Part shown: positions 40,445-51,000 of the stretch, one piece after another
Layout: each line of letters opens with the position of its first letter
Numbering within the stretch: the stretch's first letter is position 1
DNA from: Himantopus leucocephalus
Taxonomy: Eukaryota > Chordata > Aves > Charadriiformes > Recurvirostridae
Assembly (NCBI GenBank): GCA_003993805.1
Contig: RSEF01000002.1
Span: 74,586,146-74,650,145, forward strand
DNA: 64,000 nt
Direction of reading: 5' to 3'
Notes under the pieces: model-generated
Databases searched by the model: none
What the model was told of the DNA's origin: nothing
The model's input: the letters and a program-made list of their open reading frames with translations, nothing else
Made by a program: the position numbers and the translations under genes

Positions 40445-42190
40445 TTAAGATTTTACAATAGTTCTTGCTTGACTCATGAATATTTGTACAATGTCCACAG
40501 AGGTGGACAGAGCCCAACTCAAAAGACAATAGGCACCCTTCTCTTGCCAGGAACTTGAGAGTCCCCATTCAGCTAGCAGTCTTCATACCACTTCCCATGT
40601 GCACCTATAGGAAATCCAATGAATTTTGTATTACAGGCATTTGTCACCTTNCTTCTCTTGCCAGGAACTTGAGAGTCCCCATTCAGCTAGCAGTCCATAA
40701 TTGCTTTCATACCACTTCCCATGTGCACCTATAGGAAATCCGATGAATTTTGTATTACAGGCATTTGTCACCTTCTGGACTTGCTCCTTTAGATATTGAT
40801 ATTTCTTAACTTTCTCAGCTGGTCAAATGTCAGGTCAGGTTTCTGCAATTCATTTTGATGATCTTTTAAAAGTGGCTCCAGAAATACACCCATTCTTTCT
40901 TTTCAGCTTCCTCTGCTGATAGTTCACATGACTGGTTGTGTCTCTTTACCCTAGCATCTTGAACTGCAGGGCAATAACAAATAATATGTGAGCAAGTCTT
41001 ACTCTCTGCTTGACAATGCTGACAGTTCTTAATTTGAGTATCCTGCCTACCTCTTGCCAAAAATTCTCTTGTGGGGTAGACGTTTGCTCTGAATTGTAAT
41101 GCCGTGATGAGCTCTCTGTGAGGAATGTCCCTATCCTATTCAATTCAGGTGTTACTAATTTTATTCTTTTCAAAACTGGTAATCCCACAGCCCTGGGACA
41201 GCAACTTAGTCCAATTTAAAAATTCCTGCTTTCACCAGTCACAGTGTCTCAGAAAGATGACCTTCTGTCATGGTTTAGGCCTCAAACCAGGACACCTTCA
41301 GAACAGGATCTCCCATCCCAAAACTGATTCCTCATCACCCACAACTTCTGAGATCACCATGACTGCTCTGGAGTCCCAAATAAATGGAATTTTCTCTTTA
41401 TCACCACCTGCCACAAGCCGTAGTTTTTCAAACTCTTTCTCTATACCTTCTGGCTCAGTGACCCATCTTATGGTGTCCTCAAACAACTGAGCAATTCAGT
41501 GCAGCCCATGGATCTGCACACTAGGAATTAGTCCAGAGAGTCTGGTGATACCCATCTCTCAATCCCGAGTGCTGCTGTACAGGATGGCATCACAAGTACC
41601 TGCTGGTAGATAGGCGTAACCAATCCTTGACAGCTCCTCGAATTGCCAAATCAAGGTTTTGTAGGTATGTGGCTTTGACATCAGTTTGGTCTACTAAGTA
41701 CATCAACCGTGGGATCGTATATCCCTTCAAGATGTTCACTTTCTGAAACAACTTCAATGGAGCCTACCCAGTCCCCTTTAAGGCAGAACTACTAGAAAAA
41801 CTGAATGAATGGTTAGATACTGCAACCCACGGGTCTATGCATAAATACACCCAGGTATTTTTCAGAACTATTCAGATCAATCATGTTGAGGGGTGTGCCT
41901 TTTCTGGTCCATGCCAGACAGTCATTGATAGTATAGGAGTCCTTTGTTGGCTGGATGTAAAAGGCACGGCACTTTTCCTTTTGTGTTTTGAGGCCTGTCA
42001 GATCACAAAGTTGCAATATTTTTCTGCATTCTGCCCCAGGAATCACTTAATAGACAACTTGGTTCTACAAAAGCCAAGGTTGTTATATTTGTCAAACAGT
42101 GTTGGAACCCACACCAGTCCTCCTCCAACTTGCACAGCAGAATGTCCACAGATAAGCTGAATAAGATTAGAAACATTGGATTGGAGGCTC
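40445..42190 (-). mobile_element. R2-type non-LTR retrotransposon, 5'-truncated and frame-broken
   Basis: Minus-strand fragments in several frames match the C-terminal half of R2 proteins in order: a degraded SNPM/VDILLCKLEE block (42187-42110), the FADD catalytic site altered to FVEP (about 42065-42050), DLTGLKTQKEKC and SEKYLGVF (42046-41813), IPRLMYLVDQTDV (about 41740-41680), AIRGAVKDWLRL, ALQFRANVYPTREFLARG (about 41105-41050), a CX2CX8HX4C zinc knuckle with CPAVQDARVKRHN (41040-40935), a remnant of the restriction-like endonuclease (KPDL; GFPIGAHGKWYESNYG) and the C-terminus DIVQIF to a TAA at 40447-40445. R2 normally inserts in 28S rRNA genes; no rDNA is seen here. The copy is dead. 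The 3' UTR may extend to about 40335. Confidence 0.85.
40538..40774. repeat. Near-identical direct repeat across a single N, inside the R2 copy
   Basis: 40538-40650 and 40652-40774 both run CTTCTCTTGCCAGGAACTTG ... TTTGTCACCTT. The right copy has 10 extra bases and one substitution. It is again centred on a lone N (40651). Probably an unmerged contig overlap or haplotype pair. The right copy keeps the R2 reading frame across the indel. Confidence 0.85.
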
Positions 42191-42690
42191 TAAGACCAAC
42201 CTGGAAGAAACGGAGGCTCTGAAGTTCCCAGCCTATAGATAAATGTATTCCTCATACTCCCCCCGCTCCCCCCACCATCATTTGCCAGAAAAACCAAACA
42301 CCGCCAGATCACTTACAACTACCTTGAAACTTGTGCTAAATGCCATGAACAGTTTTACAAATAATTAAAAAAACTAGACATGCTTAAAGACTTTCCTGAT
42401 ATTTCCTAAATGCAAATGTTTATAGTAACATTTTAAAATTGAACTAAATTTAATCTTAAAGTTTTAAAAGTAAAACCATATGAAAATGAAACATTGGATT
42501 ATGTCTTTTAAACTCCTTAGCTAAGCCAAGAAACCAAGCGCTATCCTAGTTCTATCCTTGGTTGCTTGTAAAAACAAAAAAACCCACCAACTTTCTAGTA
42601 CTTTGTTTTCATAGGAGGAAAAAAATAAAACAAACTCATTACTCTTGGCCTGATTCTAAAATTAAAAAAATCTGCAGCGTTTTAAAAGAG

Positions 42691-42781
42691 GGCAAACCTG
42701 ATCTGCCTGGACTTGGTGGTGAGCCCGGCCCCAGAGGACCTGTGGGATTTCCTGGAGTGAAGGGAGCAGCTGGGAAGCCAG
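42691..42781 (+). pseudogene. Best-preserved collagen exon, 91 bp
   Basis: Reads GKP-DLP-GLG-GEP-GPR-GPV-GFP-GVK-GAA-GKP-G with an AAAAGAG acceptor and GTAGGA donor. Only one Gly is lost (GAT at 42700). It ends in phase 1, exactly what the next exon at 43716 needs, joining as GKP-GSP-GYP. Confidence 0.8.
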
Positions 42782-43715
42782 GTAGGAACCCAAAAGTCCC
42801 CAGGGTCAGTTCACAAAGCAGAATTGCACTGTGGCCAGATGTGCTTCTCTTATTTTGTGTCATGCAGGAGACAAAGGCTGTAAAGGGTAGAAGGGCAATT
42901 TGGGCAGAGGTCTCACTGGCTTAGATAGATGCCAAGGTCTTGGAGGTAACGTACACATTGAATGACAGCCACCTCTTATTGAATACTTCTGTCCTCTATT
43001 TACCATTGATTCAGCCATTAAACCCAACTTCACAGGAGCAGGAAGGCTTTTTATACTGTAAAGGGTTTCTTTGTAGTCAGATCGTCAACAGTATCTGTAG
43101 TCAGACACTCAGCAGCAGCTCCTCTGTATTTACTGTTTTAGCTGCAGTGGAATCACAGTAATCATTTAATCTCTACAAGAAACCGAGTTTGTTCAACAGT
43201 TGCCACCATGTAGGCAGATAATGGGGTGTGTCTCTAGGGCCTTGGAGAGAGAAACAGCACAAGTGTTTCTCTTGGCAGGTTGAAGGAAAGGGAGAGAAAG
43301 CGGCTCTGTCTCCCAGCTGCTTTTTCAGTGCCAGGTAACTTGGCCACCCTTGTTTAAGTATTTGCCATATATCGAGTAAGCAATGAGGACCCCCTAGGCC
43401 ATTTGCATGAGGAGGGTGCAGCATTTAGAGAAGACATCGCTCCCCAGTGCTTTGCTGCTCAATTCCCATTGATGTCACCATTTGAGGTAAATTCCCGTTG
43501 ACTTCCTAATCCTCGCTGTTTGCTCATGATACTAATTTTCTCTGAAGCATGCATTGGATTCAGATCCTCCTCAAATTTTACACTCGTGGATTTTGACCGC
43601 TTCTCATAGGGTCACTCCTGATCAGAGCAGCATGAGCAGATGACTTAGGGGTGGACAGTCAGGAGTCAACTCTTGCAGCTTATTTCCTTTCTATAGCCTC
43701 ATTTGCCCTTTTCAG

Positions 43716-43923
43716 GGTCTCCTGGATATCCTGCGGCTGCCCAAGATAAGCAACCAGGCAAAACACATCCGCCCCAGACACAGTGGCCAGCCTGGGCATC
43801 CAGCACTCCCTGGTTCACCTGGACTGTGTGAAGCAAAGGACTGCATTACATCCATCCTCAGCCTGCCAGCAGAACAGGAGTCCACAGAGGGATCAGCAAC
43901 TTCAGGATCTGATGTATCAACAG
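43716..43923 (+). pseudogene. Terminal collagenous exon with C-X4-C and frame break
   Basis: Strong acceptor (TTTGCCCTTTTCAG). The start continues the collagen frame as GSP-GYP, but the C-terminal part (GQPGHP, GSPGLCEAKDC, then a Ser/Thr-rich stretch) is in another frame, so a net frameshift lies between about 43730 and 43780. The exon can end at ACAG|GTGGAT in phase 1, which would fit the exon at 46409. C-X4-C at the end of the triple helix is typical of FACIT collagens. Confidence 0.6.
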
Positions 43924-44596
43924 GTGGATGTTCAGCCCTCCTAATGGAGGCTCCCACTGGATTAATTCTACCATAAAATACTTTGCTGATAAACTACTAA
44001 AGCAGAAACTAGCTCAGAGAGATAATGAATGGAGGCCCAAATAGTGCTTTTTCTTTATTATATGATGCAGTTATATCAAATGCACAGGTGGTACATATAT
44101 AACTGTGAGGACAAAAAAAATAAAGTTATCTCAAATCACAGGTGCATTGTCATTAAACACCAGGCTAGCAAACACAGGTCAGAAAGAAGTAGAGCCTACA
44201 CACAGCCTGCCTTGAGGAGCCTAGGAATTGGTCTCAAGTTTTTTGGGTATGTAAAAGAAGTATTTTCAATTATAGCATTATTCTGAAAGCGTTACACATG
44301 ACACATTAATTCTGCTTTCTCAGAACAGCCTATGTTTCCTTTGCTGAAGTTTCTGGAAATGATTCTCCAAATTTATATTATAAAAGTGTATAGAAATTGG
44401 AATAAAGCCTAAAAAATCCACGACCAACCAGAACCCACCCTCTGTGTAAATGCTTACAATTTAATAATTCAGACAATTTTACACTAAGTCACGTAGTTGC
44501 TATTCTGTAAGTCTCCCCACCCCTCTTTCATATTCATTAGGCTAGATTCTTAATTAACCATGGCACATGCACATTTCCAAATAGCATGACAGATAA

Positions 44597-45688
44597 AACT
44601 CTAGCTTGAGCATTGCTGCATTGTTCAAACCATATGGTGCCTTACATACTTTGGGTCCTAAGCAGCAGTCATTTCCCAGCCTCAAGCCAAAGGACAGCAA
44701 ATTCACAACATCGAGACCATTAGCTCAGTCAATAGAACTCTCCAAAATAAATTCCAATCCTGTTCAGAGCAAAGCCCAATTCTCTAAGGAGCTGACCCTG
44801 CCAATGACTGAACCCTCCCCAGCTGTTAGCAGCCAAGTCAGCACACTGGGCAACCCTTTGCCATTGAACAGGGTGAGCATCAGCTGGCACAGGCAAGAAG
44901 CACGAGACAGCAAATTCAGAGGACTGACTGCAAACCACAAGGCTGCTGACGGGTACACCCAGCCCAGCGCTCCTCCTGCGTGGGGAAGTGCCCACAGCCA
45001 CAGGCTGGACCAACAAGTTTATTCTGACTTTTCAATACTAAGGAATTACAGTCTCAGCAGCAGAGATCATCCAAAGTTGCCAGTCTTTCTTTTAAAAATG
45101 CATGAACAAGGTTCATTTCACCTTTGGTGCAAAAGAACTACAGAGCCTACAAACATCCTGCCCCAAATCCACAGCAGCAGCCCCACACTCATCTCTGCGC
45201 CCCCACCACACCACACCATAACAAACCACAGCCTGCCTCCTCTTCAAACCCCAGGTATGGCTCTCCAATCTCACAAACTCCAGGCACCACCGCAAACCCA
45301 CTCTCAGCTCCCCGACACCCTGCCCCTCTGGATGCACTCACCGTGCTGCTCTCTGCTGCCTGACCTCCCCACGCCAACTGCCAAAGTTCAGCTCTGGAGG
45401 GTCTTCATTAAGCTCCTTCCTCAGCACCTTTTTACAGTGGAGGAAAACTCTCCTCTTATCTCTTTAGCAGCCCGCGTTATCAGTATCCTGCCTCACCTGC
45501 TGCCTACTCTGGCTCAGCTGCTACTCTGGCCCTGGGCACTCGGGTCTCCTGCACCAGACACCTCTGGCCATATAAGGCCATCGCTGACAAATGTCACACT
45601 AACTATCTGCTGCTGGAGTGTATGCAAGGAGAAAACAATGTCATCATCATTTCTGGGAGATAGTCTTATATTTAGGCCACCACAGTAA
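44597..45688 (+). other. Unexplained stop-free stretch of about 364 codons
   Basis: The longest open frame outside DSP. It has no ATG at its start (first usable triplets AAC TCT AGC TTG). The translation is Ser/Pro/Thr/Leu-rich and poor in acidic residues, with no repeats, signal peptide or domain that I recognise. It lies in the interval between the last collagen-like exon and the membrane-protein exons and is followed by an A18 tract. It may be non-coding DNA poor in TA-rich stops, or an exon of unknown kind; its phase does not fit the neighbouring exons. Confidence 0.3.
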
Positions 45689-45707
45689 GACAGAAGGTAG
45701 ATCCAGC

Positions 45708-45725
45708 AAAAAAAAAAAAAAAAAA
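45708..45725 (+). repeat. A18 tract
   Basis: A run of 18 A residues, 19 bases after the stop of the long frame ending at 45688. It could be a retrocopy tail or a simple A tract. Confidence 0.6.
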
Positions 45726-46408
45726 GGTAATATGTAAAGTTGGAGCTTTAAACAACGTACCAGAGATACCAGGAATGTCTTGTGCAAAACATAAGCCCAG
45801 TCCTGTGGCAATTTTGCCACAGAGTGCACAGGATTCCCCAGCCCAGGCAACCTGCAGGGCTGCATGCACCCAACAGCAGATTTTCCTTTGGTAATGACCA
45901 ATTTTACTTTTACTGTAGAGCCTGGGAACCCCCTAGCCATTTAAAACTGCAGAAACACTTGGGATTAAATAAAGAAGTGATTTTTTTTTACAGGACTGCT
46001 TCTCCCTAGCAGTCAGAAAGCCATTCAGACACTGGCTCTTCCTTTACGGTACAACTAATGAACTTCAGCTAGAGAGAAACCTCCGAAGCTGTGGAGTTTC
46101 CTTGGAGATGGGATGCACTTTCACACCTGCTTTCTATAGAGGTCTCCAACACCGACTTGCACCAGTCCTTTTAATTTCTTAGTCCACTGACTGAGGACAC
46201 TTTATATACAGCAGAGATTTTATACACAGCTCTCATCTTCAGAAAACACTGGAAATGCTTTTCAGGCTAGAAGGTACACTTTAGCCAGAGACAGCAGTAT
46301 CAAACCCCAATCTATTCCTTACTGCAGAAAAGGAACATGCTACAAAAATGAGGCAGCATCATTAACAGTGATTAGCATTTGTGCCTATCAGCGTCTTTCT
46401 ATCTATAG

Positions 46409-47232
46409 CAACTGATAAAATTGATGGACAGGTGGAGTTCCTACATGGTACATGGCTAAAAGCAGGTATGTGCTTCAGGCAACACTTTCAGCTACTTAAT
46501 GGAAGAATTTATTTCAGGTACTGGCAAATGGGTTTTTTTATTAAAGCTCTGTACTAGAAGTTGTCTAAAACCATACTAAATTCTTGTAAGTGATCACCCT
46601 GCTAAGAACATAATGCCTACCTAGAGGTATCTGCACTGCATGGTGAATGGGACAGGACAGGATGATCTTGACATATACAAATCCTTTTCCACTCTGGCTG
46701 AAGAACGTTCGTGGCAGCTGAACCCCATTGTGTCCTCTAATCTTGTGGTCACTTAGTCCTGCTCCGGTTTCTCAGCTCTATAAAAGGAGTCAGTAGGCTG
46801 CCAACAGCAAGGCATCATGCAAACACTCATAGACTCTCGCTATTTTCTCAAAATAGGTTTTCAGGAGCCAGCAGAAGAGGTGGGAGGACATTACAGGAGG
46901 TGATTGTTCACGTTTTGCAAGATCCTCCTGGGCCACCATACTGGTTGGCTAAGCCCCATCACCATATCTTTGCTCTGCTTGTTGTCCAAAGTTACACTGA
47001 TGTGTAAGGGAGAATCTGACTCAGTCCCTTGTAGCTGCAGAGACAATGGGCTGGATCACAAGCAGAAGAAACATGCTTCTGGTCATCAGCAAGTCTATAA
47101 CCAACTGCGGAAACTGGCTTTCTGCTTCTAGGGGCAATTTCCATTACTGGTGCTATCTTCATTTTCCTGCTGAAAAAGCGGAATCAGAAGTCCACATTCA
47201 TAAAAATGATGGATCAGCATAATGAAAAATAA
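46409..47232 (+). CDS. Last two exons of a single-pass membrane protein gene (unrecognised)
   Basis: Two exons are supported. Exon A, 46409-46465 (57 bp), has acceptor TATCTATAG and donor GTATGT. Exon B, 47132-47232, has acceptor TTCTGCTTCTAG and a TAA stop at 47230-47232. Both junctions are phase 1 and join as ...HGTWLKA-G-AISITG... Exon B encodes a hydrophobic run (AISITGAIFIFLL) followed by KKR and a tail of about 18 residues ending QHNEK, typical of a type I membrane protein C-terminus with a stop-transfer signal. The preceding collagen-like exon ending at 43923 also closes in phase 1 and could splice to exon A. I do not recognise the family. It could be a functional gene, or the tail of the decayed collagen gene to its left. 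No clear AATAAA follows; AATAAG occurs near 47329. Confidence 0.5.
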
Positions 47233-47349
47233 TGTGCCTGTACACTATTTTATGACAACACTAGTACTTGTTACTTTTTTAAATGTTTCTTTCTCTAACC
47301 TGTACCTCCAAGAATATCCATAGCTAAATTTAATAAGCACACAAGAAAA

Positions 47350-48023
47350 ACTTTAAAACTTCAAAAGTTTATTGCCCAGAATAGCTCACTTGGTGCAGTT
47401 AGATTATTTTTTTTTTCGTTACATGGAAATCAAGCAAAACAGTAGAAAATATATATGGGTAACAGTAAAACAAAAGCCCAGCCTAATAATAGCCCTTTAT
47501 ATCCACCAAGTTATACTTAAGAAAATGGCTAGCCAAACATAGAGAAGTAGACCATCTGGAAGACAGAGCTTTTCATGTTATAGTATAGATTCTAAACCAG
47601 TATTAAAGGCATTTTCTGTCCATATTGTTAGTATTTTTTCTTCATGATAGCAAATTGAAAAAAGGTCTACTGCAAGACTTTCAAACCTCAGTTACCAGCT
47701 TACGGGTTGACAGTTACAGATAACAGAAGAAGGCATGTGACAGAGTATTTAAAATATACAGAGACCAATTAAAATCCAAACAGTAAAAGGAAATGGGAAC
47801 CAAAACTCAAAATTCACAAATATGACTTTTTGCGTCCCCTAATGCATATTCCATAAATTCCTCAAGCATTTTACAGCTTTTTCAGAAGAGAAATTGAACA
47901 CACCCAGAAAAGACTTAAGGGTTTTGCTTCGCGTTACTTTGTTGTTGTTGGGTTTTTTTCAGGAAAAGGGATATAGAATAATCTAAATGATACTAAAATG
48001 CAGACACATTCCCTCACTTGTTA
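47350..48023 (-). other. DSP: DSP 3' untranslated region with poly(A) signal
   Basis: After the TAA at 48024 the minus strand is AT-rich with no long frame. A canonical AATAAA lies at 47373-47368, so cleavage is expected about 15-20 bases further on, near 47350. This gives a UTR of about 670 bases, similar to the short UTR of the mammalian gene. The end point is inferred. Confidence 0.75.
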
Positions 48024-51000
48024 TTAGCGCCCAATAGACCCACTGCTGAAAGTTGAGTATGAGTAAGAGTATGAAGAGCTTGCTGATGCATCAAAACTTC
48101 CCCTCCTAGACCCACTGCGTGAGCCTGAACGTGAGCCAGAGCGAGAGCCTGAGCGAGAGCCAGGTGCTGAGGAGACATTGTAGGGACTGGATATGCCTTT
48201 AGATGAAACAGAAGCTGCTTCCAAGAGTTTAAGCCCGGTGATGTCTTCCACCATTGACCGATTCATTGCATCTTTGTAGGATATTTTCAGTTTGGTCTTG
48301 GGACAGGTCAGAATTTTGGGATAGCTGTTTGTGTCTTGCAATTTCTGGGCAGCGCGACCATCAATCAATCCATTCCTAATGGCTTCCTCAGTACTTATTC
48401 TTCCACGCACTTCTGGGTCCACGAGACCTCCAGTGAGGTACTGGAATTCAAGGAACCGCTGCCCAGCCTCATAAGGCAACCATTTTTCTTTCACTGCTTC
48501 AGCTGCTGACATCCTCTTGCGTCCGCCCTTTATACCTTCGAACCCTATGAAGGCCTTCTGGGCTGGTTTGAGACGTGTGGCCATATCCTGATCAATGATG
48601 CCTTGACTGGTGGCTTCCTGAAGCGAAAGCCTCTGGCCTGTGGTAGGGCATATTATGCCCCCTGTGCAGGCCTGGGCTTCAAGTAACCGTTGCCCGGTGA
48701 TGCTATCCACAATGCCCCGCTGTATAGCTTCTGAAATGGAGATTTTCTCCAAGTTTTCTGTGTCAAATATGGCTGCAATGGGACTGCACTCCTCTGGCGT
48801 CTCTGAGAAAGAACCGCTCCTGATCAGCGAGGAAGAACTCCTGACACTCAGCACTGTGGGAGACCGAGTGACTGACTCATGCCGAAACACCTCATCAGTG
48901 CCGTTACGGCAGGAAATCATGTCTGCAAACTGCGTCAGGCTTAAACTGCCAGAACGGTACTGGTCAAAAAACTTCCTCTCAACCAGACCTTTATCAATAG
49001 CATCTTGGATGTCATACTGGCTACCTGTTTTTCTGTCAACAAGGACTACTCTACTGCTACCATCTGATCCTGTAATAGTTATTTCTTCCCACTCACACTC
49101 CTGTTCGGCTAGTTCTGTATAGGTGTCATAATCTATGAGGCCTTTGCTGTACGCCTCCTGCACAGACATTTCCCTGTTTGTTTCTGGATCTACAATGACA
49201 ACCCGGCGCTTCCTAAGGGTGTTTTTCTGTGAGGTGTGCACCACCTTCTTCTTCTCTCTCAGGGGCAGAAGGCAGAGCCCTGTTGCATCATCCTTTATGC
49301 ATCTTTCTTTCAGCTGCAAGTAGGTCAAGTTCTCCTCTGTGTTGGGATCAAAGAACCCTTTGGTGTCATCACTTGGATCACTAAGGATCTGGTTGAGCTC
49401 TTCATTGAAATAGCCACGCTTGTAGGCCGTCTCTACTGGCAAGCGGTAGCTCTCTTTGGGGTCAATGATTCCTCCAGTAGCAATCTGGGCCTCCAGCAAA
49501 CGAATGCCATGGCCTCTCTCTATGAGCTCTTTGTTCATTGCTTGAAACAGAGAAATGATGTTTCCAGTTTCTGGGTCTTTGTACCCAGTGACAGCTCTTT
49601 CAGCAGAGAGAAGTTTCTCTTTAAATTCAATTCCAACAAGGCCTCTTTTGTAAGCTTCCTCAACGGGCAGCCTCACATTGCTGACAGGATCCACTATGAA
49701 CCCTGTGGCTGCCTGGGCTTCTAGGAGTTCAAGGGCTGTCCCCGGCCTAACTAAACCTATTTTCATAGCCTGGTAAATGCCAAGTTTCTCTTTAGTAGCC
49801 TCATTGTAAATACCCGCAATACAGCTAGAGCCCTGAAGGAAATCAATAATTCTCTCACTCACTTCTTCCACTGTAATTGCACCTCTTTCCAAGTCGTTCC
49901 TTGTTGATTCCTTAATAATTCCAGCCTCCAGCAGTGCATCTGCTGAGACGGGCTGCCTGATTCCTTGGAACGACATACTCCTCTTCTGCACTGGGAGGAG
50001 GAGCAGACCAGTGTGTGGCTCAATCCTACATTTTTCCTTCAGCTGCATGTAAGTGACTGCCTTTTTGGTGGTGGGATCAATGAAGTTCTTTGTAGTGCCT
50101 TGGCAGTTGTTTAGGATCCTGTACAGGTCTTTGTCAATCAACCCACGAGATAAAGCTATATCTTTGGGTAGGAAAACACTGTTGACAGGATCAACGATCC
50201 CTCCTACAGCCAGCTGGGCTTCAAGCAGACGAATCCCAGTTTCTCTGTCAACCAAGTTTTTCTTGATAGCTTCAGATACCGGCACAGTTTTGCCCGAGAA
50301 AGGATCTTTAAATCCTGTAATAGCCTTTTCTGCTGTATAGATTTGTTCTCTGTCATCAAACTCGATCAGATCTCTGGCGATAGCACTGTCCACGGTTAAC
50401 ATCTCATTTCGGTGTGGGTCTATCACGCCTCCTGTAGCTGCCTGGGCTTCTAAGAGCAGGACTGCATTTTCTGCTGTAAGCAGCTGATTCCGTTTGGCCT
50501 CAACAAAAGAGTACTTCTGTCTGGGTGAAAGAGAGACCCCTGCAATAGCACCTGCCCCTTTGAGGTACGGTTCAATGTCAGCTGCAACTTCTTCCACTGA
50601 CCTCTGCCCCTTCAGCAGTTTATCCAGTGTGAGTTTGTCTATCAGTTGACACTCATACAGCTGCATTGCTGTAATCTTCTTCCGCAGCCCACTGAACAGC
50701 AACTTGGAGGCATCAATACAAAAGTCTTCCTCAGTTTGCGTAGATCTGTGGGACCCATATGGGCGTTGCTTGAGTTTCTCAATTTCTCTTTGCAGCCTGA
50801 GACGCTCAGACTCCAACTCTGACTGGTTTTTGACAGCAGTCTCTTCCAGTCGGCACCGGTATCTCTCCTCGATCCGTTTGATCTCCATCTGCAGCCTTTC
50901 AATCTCACTCCTCAGGGTGTTCTTCTCCCTCTCACTCTTCTCTCTCTCACACTGGATCTTCCTTATGGATTCCTCTGTCCGGGAGTGCTGGCTCTTCCAC

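Larger units (their letters stand above)
31025..43923 (+). pseudogene. Decayed multi-exon collagen gene, FACIT-like C-terminus
   Basis: At least ten tiny segments in one orientation read as Gly-X-Y triplets and most are bounded by AG/GT signals: 31025-31050, 31237-31272, 33785-33812, 33931-33958, 34722-34775 (54 bp), 35959-36003 (45 bp), 37676-37729 (54 bp), 40077-40111, 42691-42781 and 43716-43923. Lengths of 54, 45 and 36 bp are typical of collagen exons. About a dozen Gly positions are lost, nearly all by one base (GGN to AGN, CGN, TGT or GAT). One exon has lost both splice sites, and the last has a frame break. It ends with GSPGLCEAKDC; C-X4-C at the triple-helix end is a FACIT hallmark. 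The intact-looking exon 42691-42781 and the survival of many splice sites suggest fairly recent decay. Collagen type is not identified. Confidence 0.72.

Noticed and set aside
46640..46700. Possible ancient CR1 fragment (GGATGATCTTGACA...CCTTTTCCACT)
   Set aside because: It only vaguely resembles the CR1 3' end and is too diverged to support by eye.
49236..49724. 162-codon open frame on the plus strand opposite DSP exon 24
   Set aside because: It lies wholly antisense to a conserved DSP coding exon and has no splice context or recognisable domain. It is a shadow frame.
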